From the NCBI GenBank assembly GCA_017429685.1, contig JAFROL010000039.1:1-42060 (forward strand): 42,060 bases of DNA. Reading direction: 5' to 3'. This DNA comes from Bacteroidales bacterium (GTDB lineage Bacteria; Bacteroidota; Bacteroidia; Bacteroidales; P3). This document shows positions 32,026-40,742 of this stretch, piece after piece; the stretch's first letter is position 1; each line of letters begins with the position of its first letter. Position numbers and translations under genes: made by a program. A model generated the notes under the pieces. It saw nothing but the letters and a program-made list of their open reading frames with translations, ran no database searches and was not told where the DNA came from.

Positions 32026-32637
32026 CTAAAAGAACTCTTTCTTTGACGAAAGTATGTTGTACAGCAGGTCACGGGCACGGAAAAGCTGTACCTTGACCGT
32101 GCCTAAGGGCATTTTCATCTCTTCGGCGATTTCTTCGTACGACATTTCCTCGAAGTATCGCATCTCGACCAGCTTGCGGTAGCGCGGCTTGAGTTGGCGC
32201 ACCACTTCGCGCAGGATTTGTATGCGCTGCTGGTGTATGATGTCCTCTTCGGGGTTGTTGTCGTTCGAAGGGATGGGGTATTCGTATGCGTCGTCGCCCA
32301 CACAGGTGCGGATGTCGTCGAGATAGATGGTTTGAAGGCGTTTCTTCCTGATAAAATCGACACAGTTGTTGGTTGCTATCGAGAAGAGCCAGGTGCTGAA
32401 AGCGTGGGTTGGCGTGTAGAGGTGCAGCGAAGCAAAGGCCTTGCCGAAGGCCTCGATGGTGAGGTCGTCGGCTTCGGTGGGGTTCTTGGTCATCTTGAGC
32501 AACATCAAATAGATAGGCTCCTTATACATACGCATAAGGTCGGCATAGGCGCGCTGGTCGCCGTTTTCGCGTGCGCGGCATACGAGCTGGTAGTCGCGTT
32601 GCGCTTTATCCGTTGTCAGTTGCGAATTCACCTCCAT
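32026..32637 (-). CDS. ECF-type sigma-70 family RNA polymerase sigma factor
   Basis: A 203-residue sigma factor with region 2 (about 25-100: YADLMRMYKEPIYLMLLKMT, then ATNNCVDFIRKKR) and region 4 (about 140-195: LKPRYRKLVEMRYFEEMSYE, EIAEEMKMPLGTVKVQLFRA). Regions 1 and 3 are missing, as in extracytoplasmic-function factors. No anti-sigma gene is adjacent. Its start codon overlaps the last 10 nt of the upstream glycosyltransferase gene, so translation is coupled, which is an unusual partnership for an ECF factor. Confidence 0.92.
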   Translation of the reverse strand: MEVNSQLTTDKAQRDYQLVCRARENGDQRAYADLMRMYKEPIYLMLLKMTKNPTEADDLTIEAFGKAFASLHLYTPTHAFSTWLFSIATNNCVDFIRKKRLQTIYLDDIRTCVGDDAYEYPIPSNDNNPEEDIIHQQRIQILREVVRQLKPRYRKLVEMRYFEEMSYEEIAEEMKMPLGTVKVQLFRARDLLYNILSSKKEFF

Positions 32638-33785
32638 TGAACATTTTTCTTACGTAACGAAGAAAGTGCAATAATAGTATCCGAAATGAGAAAATAAATT
32701 TCAAAAAATGGTGATAAAAAATGCAAAGTTTTGATTTGAAAGCGTTTAGTCAAGAGCATACAGCATACAATCTGCCATATTATTTTCACTGCCATAACAC
32801 CGACAAGGAGCTGCCACGGGCATATGCCGCCGACAAAAAGCAGCACCAGGGCAAGGATGAAAAGCAGCTGCGACAGCGGATAGACGGAGAGCTGCAGCTT
32901 GTCTTTCAGGCTGTAATAGCGTCGCGTCGAACGGCGATGCAGCCTCTTCAGGCGCCATTCGCCCAGCGTATGGCTTCCGTCGCAGACCACGCCGGCACCT
33001 TCGCGCAGCGTCACTGCCGTGTTGGCGCGGTTGGCATTCTGGTTGACAAAGAGGTCGTCGGCACCGTCGGGAATGCTGTAGTGGCTTATGAAGCCGCCGC
33101 GGCCGAAGAAGAAATCGCGCCTGTACGACAGGTCGCGGCCCGTGGCGGTGTAGGGGTTGCCCATAAGGGCGGCACCCATATAAGAGGCGGTATAAGTCAG
33201 GTTTTCATAGCTTTCGAGGGCGTTCAGAAGTCCCTTGCCGCCATTGATGAGGCTGTAGCCTATCACCATCGACGCGCCACGCATATAGCCGCACACCATC
33301 TCGCTGATCCAGTCGAAGCCTTTGGGACTGCAGTCGGGCTCGGTGAGCAGCACGACGTCGCCAGTGGCCGACTTGATACCTATCGAGAGCGGGTATTTCT
33401 TGCCTTTGAACATATTGACGTCGTCCTTGAACTTGACAACTTTGAGGTTGGGATAGTTCTCCGAACAGACCCGCAGGACGAAGGGGGTGTCGTCGGCGGA
33501 CATATAGTCGACCACCACGACTTCATAGTTGGGATAGTCCTGTTCGAGCAGGTATGGGAGGCTTTTTTTGAGCGACTCGGCCTCGTTGTGCGACACTATG
33601 ACCACCGACACCGAGGGACGGTCTTTCGGACCCAGCTCGTCGGGTTGGGGCAGTTTGGAGTTCTTGTAGCGCGCCACACGCATCCACATCAGCCCATAGT
33701 AGAGGCACAACGCCACAAACGACAACAGTAGTATTGCCAACAAAACAAGTGTATATCTGCTATTTAGAGTCCCTTCAAAATTCAT
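32628..33785 (-). CDS. Membrane-bound GT2-family glycosyltransferase
   Basis: A 385-residue processive-type transferase. One N-terminal helix (TLVLLAILLLSFVALCLYYG) precedes the GT-A domain: SVVIVSHNEAESLKKSLPYL, the DxD-like VVVDYMSADD, and LLTEPDCSP. FFFGRGGFISH and GEWRLKRLHRRSTRRYY resemble the Q/RxxRW acceptor region. Two or three C-terminal helices (QLLFILALVLLFVGGICPWQ, onward) follow. Probably builds a surface polysaccharide at the inner membrane. It has a -7 box at 33807-33814 and is coupled to the sigma gene. Confidence 0.88.
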   Translation of the reverse strand: MNFEGTLNSRYTLVLLAILLLSFVALCLYYGLMWMRVARYKNSKLPQPDELGPKDRPSVSVVIVSHNEAESLKKSLPYLLEQDYPNYEVVVVDYMSADDTPFVLRVCSENYPNLKVVKFKDDVNMFKGKKYPLSIGIKSATGDVVLLTEPDCSPKGFDWISEMVCGYMRGASMVIGYSLINGGKGLLNALESYENLTYTASYMGAALMGNPYTATGRDLSYRRDFFFGRGGFISHYSIPDGADDLFVNQNANRANTAVTLREGAGVVCDGSHTLGEWRLKRLHRRSTRRYYSLKDKLQLSVYPLSQLLFILALVLLFVGGICPWQLLVGVMAVKIIWQIVCCMLLTKRFQIKTLHFLSPFFEIYFLISDTIIALSSLRKKNVQWR

Positions 33786-33806
33786 TTCATTCTATATTTG
33801 AATTTA

Positions 33807-33814
33807 CAAAAGTA
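33807..33814 (-). promoter_or_regulatory. -7 box of the GT2-sigma operon
   Basis: TACTTTTG on the minus strand, 22 nt before the GT2 start codon. It is paired with the divergent tgt -7 box 22 nt away. Confidence 0.5.
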
Positions 33815-33836
33815 GTCATTATTTGGAAAATATTCG

Positions 33837-33844
33837 TAACTTTG
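33837..33844 (+). promoter_or_regulatory. -7 box of tgt
   Basis: TAACTTTG followed by C, 85 nt before the GTG start of tgt. No TTTG at the usual -33 distance. Confidence 0.5.
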
Positions 33845-33928
33845 CATCTGATTTTAAAAACAATTTATCAACAAGTATTCACATCAAAAGGTGATATTAA
33901 ATAAGTTATCATATAATATATAGTTCAC

Positions 33929-35086
33929 GTGCCCCACGATTTCCCATATTCCACATTCCGTTTCGACCTGATTGGCACAGACAGCCACAGCAATGCCCGC
34001 GCCGGAGTGCTGCATACGGGCCACGGCGATATACCGACACCGATCTTTATGCCCGTTGGCACCGTGGGCAGCGTCAAGGCTGTGCACCAGCACGAACTGC
34101 GCAACGACATCGATGCCAAGATAATACTCGGCAACACATACCACCTGTACCTGCGTCCGGGTATGGACACGCTGCAGGCTGCCGGAGGGCTGCACCGTTT
34201 TATGGGCTGGGAACGCCCCATACTGACCGACAGCGGTGGTTTCCAGGTCTTTTCGCTGGCCGACAACCGCAAGATCAAGGAAGAAGGATGCACCTTCAAA
34301 TCGCACATCGACGGCTCGCGCCACACCTTCACGCCTGAGAATGTCATTGACATACAGCGCCGCATAGGCAGCGACATAATGATGGCCTTCGACGAGTGTC
34401 CTCCGGGCGAATCGCCCTACCCCTACGCCAAGAAGTCGATGGAGCTGACGCACCGCTGGATGGACCGCTGCGTGCAGCACTACAAGGAGACCGAACCCCT
34501 CTACGGGCACGAACAGGCACTGTTTCCCATAGTGCAGGGCTGCAAATACCCCGACCTGCGCCGCATCAGCGCCGAGCACGCCGCCAGCCACAACGCTGTG
34601 GGATACGCCATCGGCGGTCTGGCCGTGGGCGAACCCACCGAGGTGATGTACCAGATGATTGAGGTCGTCAACGCCATCCTGCCCGCCGACCGGCCGCGCT
34701 ACCTGATGGGCGTCGGCACCCCGGCCAACATACTGGAAGCCATAGAGCGCGGCGTGGATATGTTCGACTGCGTGATGCCTACGCGCAACGGACGCAACGG
34801 TATGCTTTTCACCTGGAACGGCACCATCAACATCAAGAACAAGAAATGGGAGACCTGTTTCGAGCCCATCGACCCGACGTCGCCCGCCGAGGCCGACCGC
34901 GTCTACACGCTGGCCTACCTGCACCACCTGATCAAGGCCGAGGAGCTGCTGGGTCTGCAGATAGCGTCGATCCACAACCTGACGTTCTACCTGACGCTGG
35001 TGCGCACCGCACGGCAGCACATCATCGACGGCGACTACTCTACGTGGAAAGCCGCCACGGTCGAAAAACTGATGAGAAGAATCTGA
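33929..35086 (+). CDS. tgt: Queuine/preQ1 tRNA-ribosyltransferase
   Basis: A 385-residue TGT that exchanges guanine-34 for preQ1 in GUN-anticodon tRNAs. FDLIGTDSHSNARAGVLHTG opens the barrel, LTDSGGFQVFSLADNRKIKE holds a catalytic/base-binding Asp, then MAFDECPP, IGGLAVGEP, and FDCVMPTRNGRNGMLF with the nucleophilic Asp. The Cys-x-Cys-x-x-Cys zinc site of E. coli TGT is missing: the place reads IDPTSPAEADRVYTLAYLHH. From memory this is normal for Bacteroidetes TGTs. The start is GTG at 33929, since an in-frame TAA at 33914 excludes an upstream ATG. Divergent from the GT2 gene; no que genes in the window. Confidence 0.95.
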   Translation: MPHDFPYSTFRFDLIGTDSHSNARAGVLHTGHGDIPTPIFMPVGTVGSVKAVHQHELRNDIDAKIILGNTYHLYLRPGMDTLQAAGGLHRFMGWERPILTDSGGFQVFSLADNRKIKEEGCTFKSHIDGSRHTFTPENVIDIQRRIGSDIMMAFDECPPGESPYPYAKKSMELTHRWMDRCVQHYKETEPLYGHEQALFPIVQGCKYPDLRRISAEHAASHNAVGYAIGGLAVGEPTEVMYQMIEVVNAILPADRPRYLMGVGTPANILEAIERGVDMFDCVMPTRNGRNGMLFTWNGTINIKNKKWETCFEPIDPTSPAEADRVYTLAYLHHLIKAEELLGLQIASIHNLTFYLTLVRTARQHIIDGDYSTWKAATVEKLMRRI

Positions 35087-35104
35087 AAGCCAACATCTAA
35101 TAAT

Positions 35105-35200
35105 CTTTCTCGTCGAATTAAACGAAATAAACGAATTAGCCTACTGTTAATCAATTTTTTGTTTTGCAAGCAAAACTCGAATTAAGACGAATTATAGAAG
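35105..35200. repeat. CGAATTA filler and GTTTTGC hairpin between tgt and the S9 peptidase gene
   Basis: Several CGAATTA / ACGAAATA units and a perfect 7-bp hairpin GTTTTGC-AA-GCAAAAC at 35161-35176. Similar ACGAATT units occur at 38038-38053. No convincing -7 box for the peptidase gene was found here. Confidence 0.55.
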
Positions 35201-35224
35201 TAAACAATTAATAAAATCGATTTT

Positions 35225-37330
35225 ATGAAAAAATTACTGATCACAATGGCTTCGCTGGCACTGGTATGTGCCTGTTCGAAGCAGAAAAGCAACGATGAAT
35301 TCATCGTTGAGAAACCGCAAGTCCAGGTCCAGGACGGCCGTTTCACCCCCGAGGTGATGTGGAGCCTTGGCGTTATGAGCGAATACGCCATCAGCCCCGA
35401 CGGCAGCAAGGTGCTCTACACGCTGCGCTACACCGATATGGAGCAGAACAAGAACAACGCCGAGCTTTACCTGATGCCCATAGAGGGCGGCGACGGCGAG
35501 CGCCTGACGACCACGGCGCAGAGCGAGTTCAACCCCGTATGGCTTGACGACAACACGATTATGTTCTGCCGCGGTGCCCAGATACTTTCGATGGACCTCG
35601 GCAGCAAGAACGAAACCGTTGTTGCCGAGCACGAGCGCGGTTTTGAAGGCTTCAAGATGGCTCCCGACCACAAGTCGCTGGTCTATATCAGCACCATCCC
35701 CGTCAAGCGTCCCGAGCACCTTGAGAAGCTCTATGCCGGTCTGGACAAGACCACGGGCCGCATCAACGAAGACCTGATGTATCGCCACTGGGACAACTGG
35801 GTAGACGAGATTCCACAGATTTTCTATGTGCCCTTCGAGAACGGCAAAGCACAGATGGACAAGGTCGTCAACATCATCGACAGCACCTTCGAATGCCCGA
35901 TGCGCCCCTGGGGCGGCACGGAGCAGTACAACTACAGCCCCGACAGCAAGACCATCGTCTACACCTGCCGCAAGAAAACGGGCTACGACTACGCCCACTC
36001 GACCAACAGCGACATCTTCATCTATAACATCGAAGACGGCAAGACCATCAACATCAGCGACGGCATTATGGGCTACGACCAGAATCCCGTCTTCAGCCAC
36101 AACGGCAAGATGGTGGCTTGGGAAAGTATGGAGCGCGACGGCTACGAGAGCGACAAGCTGCGCCTGATGGTGATGGACCTCGAAACAGGTGAAAAAACCG
36201 ACCTCACCGCCGACTTCGACTACAGCGTGGGCAGCCTCTGCTGGTCCGCCGACGACAAGGAGCTTTTCGCTGTTGTTTCGTATCGCGGTATGAGCGAGAT
36301 TTTCGGCTTCAACTGCGACACCAAGGAGGTTCGCCAGCTCAGCCACGGCTACCACGACGTCAACGGCATCCAGATGAATGGCGACAAAATCGTTGCCACC
36401 CAGGTTTCTATACAGTATCCCGCCACACTCTATGCCTACAGCACCAGCGACAAAATGGCTGAAGGCACCAAGCTGAGTACCTTCAACGACGACGTCCTTT
36501 CGCAGGTGCGTATGGGCAAAGTCGAAGAATGCTACGTCAAGACCGTCGACGGCAAGGATATGCTGACCTGGCTCATCTACCCCTACGACTACGACAGCAC
36601 CAAGACCTACCCTGCCCTGCTCTTCTGCGAAGGCGGCCCGCAAAGCCCCGTCAGCCAGTTCTGGAGCACCCGCTGGAACTTTGAGGTGATGAGTGGCGCC
36701 GGCTATTTTGTCATCGCCCCCAACCGCCGCGGCGTTCCTGGCTTCGGTATGGAATGGCTTGAGGAAATCAGCGGCGACTACGGCGGACTGTGTATGCAGG
36801 ACTATATGGCCGCTACCGACTGGGCTGCTTCGCTGCCGATGATCGACCGCGAGCGCATCGGTGCCTGCGGCGCCAGCTTCGGCGGCTACAGCATCTACTG
36901 GCTCGCCGGCCACAACCACGATGTCAAGGGCTACAACGAGGGACGCCGCTTCAAGGCTTTCCTGGCCCACAATGGTATGTTCAACTTCGAGCAGCAGTAC
37001 CTCGAAACCGAGGAGATGTGGTTCGACAACTGGGACCTCGGTGGTCCCTACTGGGACTGGAACAATCCGCAGATCAAGAAGAGCTACAGCAACTCGCCCC
37101 ACCTGTTTGTCGACAAGTGGAACACGCCCATCTGCGTCATCCACTCCGAGTTCGACTTCCGCATCGTAGCCAGCGAGGGTATGGCAGCCTACAATGCCGC
37201 GCAGATGCGCCACATCCCCAGCCGCTACCTCTACTTCCCCGACGAGACCCACTGGGTGCTGAAGCCGCAGAACAGCCTGCTCTGGCATCGCAACTTCATC
37301 GACTGGTTCGACCAGTACCTGAAGAAATAA
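35225..37330 (+). CDS. S9-family peptidase lipoprotein (DPP5-like)
   Basis: A 701-residue peptidase. The N-terminus is a lipoprotein signal (MKKLLITMASLALVCAC, lipidated C17), so it is anchored in the periplasm or outer membrane. Residues about 45-400 form a beta-propeller (repeats such as YAISPDGSKVLYTLRYTD and YNYSPDSKTIVYTC). The C-terminal alpha/beta-hydrolase has nucleophile S551 in GACGASFGGYS, D644 in EFDFRI and H676 in DETHWV: a complete triad. It resembles dipeptidyl-peptidase 5 / acylaminoacyl-peptidases of Porphyromonas and Bacteroides, which trim dipeptides from oligopeptides for amino-acid fermentation. Confidence 0.93.
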   Translation: MKKLLITMASLALVCACSKQKSNDEFIVEKPQVQVQDGRFTPEVMWSLGVMSEYAISPDGSKVLYTLRYTDMEQNKNNAELYLMPIEGGDGERLTTTAQSEFNPVWLDDNTIMFCRGAQILSMDLGSKNETVVAEHERGFEGFKMAPDHKSLVYISTIPVKRPEHLEKLYAGLDKTTGRINEDLMYRHWDNWVDEIPQIFYVPFENGKAQMDKVVNIIDSTFECPMRPWGGTEQYNYSPDSKTIVYTCRKKTGYDYAHSTNSDIFIYNIEDGKTINISDGIMGYDQNPVFSHNGKMVAWESMERDGYESDKLRLMVMDLETGEKTDLTADFDYSVGSLCWSADDKELFAVVSYRGMSEIFGFNCDTKEVRQLSHGYHDVNGIQMNGDKIVATQVSIQYPATLYAYSTSDKMAEGTKLSTFNDDVLSQVRMGKVEECYVKTVDGKDMLTWLIYPYDYDSTKTYPALLFCEGGPQSPVSQFWSTRWNFEVMSGAGYFVIAPNRRGVPGFGMEWLEEISGDYGGLCMQDYMAATDWAASLPMIDRERIGACGASFGGYSIYWLAGHNHDVKGYNEGRRFKAFLAHNGMFNFEQQYLETEEMWFDNWDLGGPYWDWNNPQIKKSYSNSPHLFVDKWNTPICVIHSEFDFRIVASEGMAAYNAAQMRHIPSRYLYFPDETHWVLKPQNSLLWHRNFIDWFDQYLKK

Positions 37331-37352
37331 TCCTGTCAATCACATACGTTCA

Positions 37353-37856
37353 ATGAAACTGATAATATGCGGCCACTGCGGCCGGCCATATTACGACGAC
37401 AGCGAGACGTGCCCCTACTGCGGGCACGTCCCTGGCTCGTCGCCGCTAACGGCTGACGCAGAACAAGAGGCCACCAGCAACAGCACCGACGGCACAGCAC
37501 AAGCCGCCCCGGTGCCAGACACGACACCGAACGACAGCCAGCCGGAAAAAGCCAATCCGCAGCCTGCAGAAACCATCACGCCTGTTGCTGACACAGACAA
37601 CGTGGCCGATGCGGCACCATCAAGCCGGCGCGCCGAATCGATAGCCGCGGCTGTAGCTTCGGGACCTTTGACCAACAGCGACGACGACGAAAGCAGCCCT
37701 CTGTCCGACCCGAATCAGGTAGAGACAATCCTGCCGCCGCGCCGCCGCCATCCGTGGCTCTGGCTGCTGCTGATTCTGCTTCTGGCCGCCATCGCCGCGG
37801 CGGCATACATCTACCGCGACGCGCTGAAACAGATTATCACTTCATTGATTTCGTAA
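37353..37856 (+). CDS. Zinc-ribbon membrane protein with disordered linker
   Basis: A 167-residue protein in three parts. Residues 1-30 are a zinc ribbon (CGHCGRPYYDDSETCPYCGH, two CxxC knuckles). Residues 30-135 are a low-complexity Pro/Ala/Ser/Asp linker. Residues about 137-155 are a single membrane helix (WLWLLLILLLAAIAAAAYIY) preceded by RRRH, so the ribbon faces the cytoplasm. Function unknown; such ribbons often bind partner proteins at the membrane. It starts 22 nt after the S9 peptidase stop codon and is probably co-transcribed with it. Confidence 0.75.
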   Translation: MKLIICGHCGRPYYDDSETCPYCGHVPGSSPLTADAEQEATSNSTDGTAQAAPVPDTTPNDSQPEKANPQPAETITPVADTDNVADAAPSSRRAESIAAAVASGPLTNSDDDESSPLSDPNQVETILPPRRRHPWLWLLLILLLAAIAAAAYIYRDALKQIITSLIS

Positions 37857-37877
37857 AAAAAATGTTATCATAACACA

Positions 37878-37909
37878 AAATGGGTTGCTGCCAACACAGC
37901 AACCCATTT
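37878..37909 (+). terminator. Hairpin ending the S9 peptidase / zinc-ribbon transcript
   Basis: Perfect 12-bp stem AAATGGGTTGCT / AGCAACCCATTT with the 8-nt loop GCCAACAC, 21 nt after the stop codon. Only a weak pyrimidine tract follows. Confidence 0.75.
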
Positions 37910-37978
37910 CCGTTTCAAGTAATTGGTCAAATTTATTTGACATTTATAGCAATTCACAGACATTCACGTTCTAAAAAG

Positions 37979-38174
37979 GAATTGCCGATAATTGCTGTTA
38001 AGTTACTAATCAGAATTAATGTACATATTTTATAACACGAATTGCCACGAATTATCCATAAATTAATGGTTAATTAGATGATAATTATATGTAAAATAAA
38101 TTTGACCTATTACTTAAAAGAAAAAAATAATTTCTGGTTAATTCCTGGCCAATTTATGGTAATTCCTGTTAAAA
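37979..38174. repeat. AATTGCTG, ACGAATT and TAATTCCTGG filler
   Basis: Contains GGAATTGCCGATAATTGCTG (from 37979), ACACGAATTGCCACGAATTA (from 38036), and the block TAATTCCTGGCCAATTT-A-TGGTAATTCCTGTTAAAA at 38139-38174, which repeats 15761-15797. This fills most of the gap between two convergent transcripts; no gene is seen in it. Confidence 0.8.
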
Positions 38175-38185
38175 GAAAGCGAACT

Positions 38186-38476
38186 TCATTTGCCTGCGAC
38201 GATGTATTTGCGCAGGGCTTTGACGTAGGCGCGGAAGGCCTCGGAGCCTTGCGGCGTTAGGCGGCAGACGGTACGGGGCACCTTGCCGCGGAAGCCCTTC
38301 TCGACCTCGATGTAGCCAGCCTCGGCGAGCTTGTCTATTTGCACGCTCAGGTTGCCCGATGTGGCGCCGGTCTGCTCCTTGAGGTAGGTGAAGTCGGCTT
38401 CCTCCACCCCCGCCAGGATCGACACTATGGCCAGCCGCAGTTCAGAATGCAGCAAAGGATCCAGTTTCGGTAACAT
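38186..38476 (-). CDS. Winged-helix transcriptional regulator (HTH_34 type)
   Basis: A 96-residue regulator consisting of one winged helix: DPLLHSELRLAIVSILAGVE, FTYLKEQTGATSGNLSVQID (recognition helix), KLAEAGYIEVEKGFRGKVPR (wing) and a C-terminal dimer helix (FRAYVKALRKYI). This is the short MarR/ArsR-like type common in Bacteroidetes next to small membrane proteins. It starts 3 nt after the stop codon of the membrane protein gene and probably represses its own operon. No metal or redox cysteines are present. Confidence 0.88.
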   Translation of the reverse strand: MLPKLDPLLHSELRLAIVSILAGVEEADFTYLKEQTGATSGNLSVQIDKLAEAGYIEVEKGFRGKVPRTVCRLTPQGSEAFRAYVKALRKYIVAGK

Positions 38477-38479
38477 AGC

Positions 38480-39127
38480 TTACTTGTATTGATATTTGAC
38501 AATCAGCCCCGTGGCCACCAGCACAAGGCCTGCGAAGGTGAAGATGAACAGCTGCTCTTCTGCCGCGCCGGTTATGTAGTAAATGGCCAGTCCTCCGATG
38601 CCTGTCACAAAACCGGCAATCTTCATAGCCCAGTTTTTCAGCGCCACTCCGCAGATGCTTTCCGCCAAACCGAAGAGCAGCACTATTTCGGCCGTGAGAC
38701 TTGCAACCGACACCATAGCGCGTATGGTTCTGCCAAGATCGAGTGCACCATCGCTCACATAGGAATAGGCAATCGTGAAGACCGCTACCGTGCAGGCAAA
38801 AATGCCGAAGGCGGACCAGATGCCCTGTGTGATGCGGCTCACGTCGTTCTGCACGTGTGTTTCGGTGTCTTTGCGACTCATCAGACGTGCCAGCAAAAAG
38901 CCAATGACGGGCATAGCAAACCACAGGTTGTTCCAAGCCTCCTGGTCGGTCAGTTTCCATAATACATAGATCACGAGCGAGAAGAACGTCAGCAGCGCTC
39001 CCCACAGGATGTAGTATTTTCCGCTGCGGCGCGTGATTTCCTTGCGACTGTTGTTAAGCGTCTCGGTGATGAGCGACAGGCTTTCCTCGGCCGTCATCTC
39101 TCTGTTTTGTTCAATTGTGTTTTCCAT
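38480..39127 (-). CDS. Membrane protein co-transcribed with the winged-helix regulator
   Basis: A 215-residue protein. The first 45 residues are a charged cytoplasmic helix (EMTAEESLSLITETLNNSRK). About six membrane helices follow (YYILWGALLTFFSLVIYVLW; LWFAMPVIGFLLARLM; GIWSAFGIFACTVAVFTIAY; VSVASLTAEIVLLFGLAESI; IAGFVTGIGGLAIYYITG; QLFIFTFAGLVLVATGLIV). No transporter family is recognised. ATG at 39127 is chosen as start; an upstream in-frame ATG at 39187 would add a poorly plausible lysine-rich leader. It has a consensus promoter upstream and the regulator directly downstream. Confidence 0.8.
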   Translation of the reverse strand: MENTIEQNREMTAEESLSLITETLNNSRKEITRRSGKYYILWGALLTFFSLVIYVLWKLTDQEAWNNLWFAMPVIGFLLARLMSRKDTETHVQNDVSRITQGIWSAFGIFACTVAVFTIAYSYVSDGALDLGRTIRAMVSVASLTAEIVLLFGLAESICGVALKNWAMKIAGFVTGIGGLAIYYITGAAEEQLFIFTFAGLVLVATGLIVKYQYK

Positions 39128-39228
39128 TTCTTTGATGTTTTTAATGTTCAACTTTTTTTCGACTTCGTTTTCGTACGAAGTTAGCATCGTCAGAAACTAA
39201 GCTAGCATTTTGTCCCCAAACGACGACG

Positions 39229-39259
39229 CAAAAATAAACAAGTTTACAATATAAACAAA
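39229..39259 (-). promoter_or_regulatory. Promoter of the membrane protein-regulator operon
   Basis: TATTTTTG (39229-39236) and TTTG (39256-39259) on the minus strand, 19 nt apart. GCTAGC palindromes at about 39211 and 39317 on either side could be operator sites for the winged-helix regulator (speculative). Confidence 0.7.
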
Positions 39260-39408
39260 ATTATTTTACAAATTTTATTATATCAAACTGACTAACAATA
39301 TTATATTTTTTTAATTAGCTAGCAAAACTAGTCAAAAAATCGAACAAAACACACAAAAAAAAGGAAAAATCAGGCCAAAATTAGGCCATAAATTATGTGA
39401 ATTATTAT

Positions 39409-39639
39409 TTACGGCAGCATTTCGCAAATCTTGTCTTCCCTGATGACTTTCGGTGCGGATTTGCCAGCCAGGATCAACACTTTCTTCCCATTGCGATAAA
39501 TGTGAAGCTGGCGCGAACGCACCACAGCCGTCAATTCGGGGTCGTCCTGCATAGAAATCCACAGCCGGTGATAAATCCCATCGACATCAAAGAGTTTGTT
39601 TTGCAAATGTGAGCACATATTTGTCGTGTCTATTTTCAT
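39409..39639 (-). CDS. Short unknown protein, possibly truncated
   Basis: A 76-residue protein reading MKIDTTNMCSHLQNKLFDVD, GIYHRLWISMQDDPELTAVV, RSRQLHIYRNGKKVLILAGK, SAPKVIREDKICEMLP. The strand pattern after QLHIYRNGKKVLIL is protein-like, and the sequence ends abruptly, as if it were the N-terminal domain of a longer protein. Family not recognised. It lies 30 nt beyond the PfkB kinase stop codon on the same strand. An overlapping frame at 39332-39562 is less protein-like. Confidence 0.5.
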   Translation of the reverse strand: MKIDTTNMCSHLQNKLFDVDGIYHRLWISMQDDPELTAVVRSRQLHIYRNGKKVLILAGKSAPKVIREDKICEMLP

Positions 39640-39669
39640 AACAAGCTAAAGTTCAAAACGGAATACTCA

Positions 39670-40638
39670 TTATTGATTGCTGTTTTTCAACCAAGCCACC
39701 AGTTTGTCGCTGATGTTGTTTCCAATCTGGCGGCAAACATCCTGACTCCATCGTTGCGCCATAGCGATGCGGGCGTCCTGGTCGCCAATGCCACGCATCA
39801 CAGCATAGATGTAACCGGCGTTGAAATTGTCGCCAGCACCAACAGTGCTTACCGTTGCAACAGGCTGAACATCATACGTTCTACAGCACTCGGGACTGTA
39901 GACACGTATCGGTTGCGAGCCGTCGGTCAGTATCAGCATCGGGCAATAGCGGCACACGCGGGCATAGATGTCGTCGCCATCCTGCAGGCCAAACAGGTAG
40001 CCAAAGTCCTCGACCGAACCACGCACAACGTCAGCCAGACGCATATTTTCCTCGACAAACGGCATCACTTTAGGAAGATCGGATATGTGGTTCTTGCGGA
40101 AATTCACATCATAATAAAGAAAAGCGTCAGCCTTGCGAGCTTGTTGCAGAAGGCTGCCGACCACAGGCCGCAAGACCGGGTTGATTGCAAAGAAGGAGCC
40201 GAAAAGCACTATGTCATTTCCTGTTATCTCCGGCAGCCTGCCATCCATCGACACCGAGGCGTGGTCTTTGTAGAAGATGTACTGCGCATCGTTGTTCTCG
40301 TCCAGAAACGCCAGCGAAATATGCGACTTGACGTCCTTGTGGCGACAGACGTATTCCGACGACACACCGTTTTCCTGCAGATAGCGGCAGACGATGTCGC
40401 CGATATGGTCTCCACCAGCTTCTGTCACCATTGCACAAGGCACGCCGGCACGTCCAAGCGACACTATGCTGTTGAATGTCGAGCCGCCGGGAACGGCCTT
40501 TTGCGGCTGGTCGTCTTTGAAGATGATGTCAAGCACCGTCTCCCCTATCCCAATCACACGTCCCAGAGTCGGAACCTGCCGCTTGGAGTCTGCAACTTGG
40601 GGCCTGGGGCTCGATTGTCTGTTTTCCGATTTATTCAC
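39670..40638 (-). CDS. PfkB-family carbohydrate kinase (ribokinase/fructokinase type)
   Basis: A 322-residue sugar kinase. RVIGIGETVLDIIFKDDQ and AVPGGSTFNSIVSLGRAGVP are the N-terminal substrate-binding signature. TVSTVGAGDNFNAGYIYAVM is the PfkB signature 2 with the anion hole and catalytic Asp of GAGD. It phosphorylates a sugar, probably fructose, as relatives beside glycan genes do; substrate unproven. The first 27 residues (MNKSENRQSSPRPQVADSKR QVPTLG) precede the point where PfkB proteins normally begin and look like translated spacer; a GTG at the RVIG valine is an alternative start. The promoter at 40712 includes both. Confidence 0.9.
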   Translation of the reverse strand: MNKSENRQSSPRPQVADSKRQVPTLGRVIGIGETVLDIIFKDDQPQKAVPGGSTFNSIVSLGRAGVPCAMVTEAGGDHIGDIVCRYLQENGVSSEYVCRHKDVKSHISLAFLDENNDAQYIFYKDHASVSMDGRLPEITGNDIVLFGSFFAINPVLRPVVGSLLQQARKADAFLYYDVNFRKNHISDLPKVMPFVEENMRLADVVRGSVEDFGYLFGLQDGDDIYARVCRYCPMLILTDGSQPIRVYSPECCRTYDVQPVATVSTVGAGDNFNAGYIYAVMRGIGDQDARIAMAQRWSQDVCRQIGNNISDKLVAWLKNSNQ

Positions 40639-40711
40639 TATTGCATTTATTTAGGGTAACATCTGCATAAAAAGCGGATTTGCCATACATTAACCAATTC
40701 AAAATTCGATG

Positions 40712-40742
40712 CAAAATTACACTTTTCCCCGAATACGGCAAA
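40712..40742 (-). promoter_or_regulatory. Promoter of the PfkB kinase gene
   Basis: TAATTTTG (40712-40719) and TTTG (40739-40742) on the minus strand, 19 nt apart, giving a leader of about 65 nt. Confidence 0.75.
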
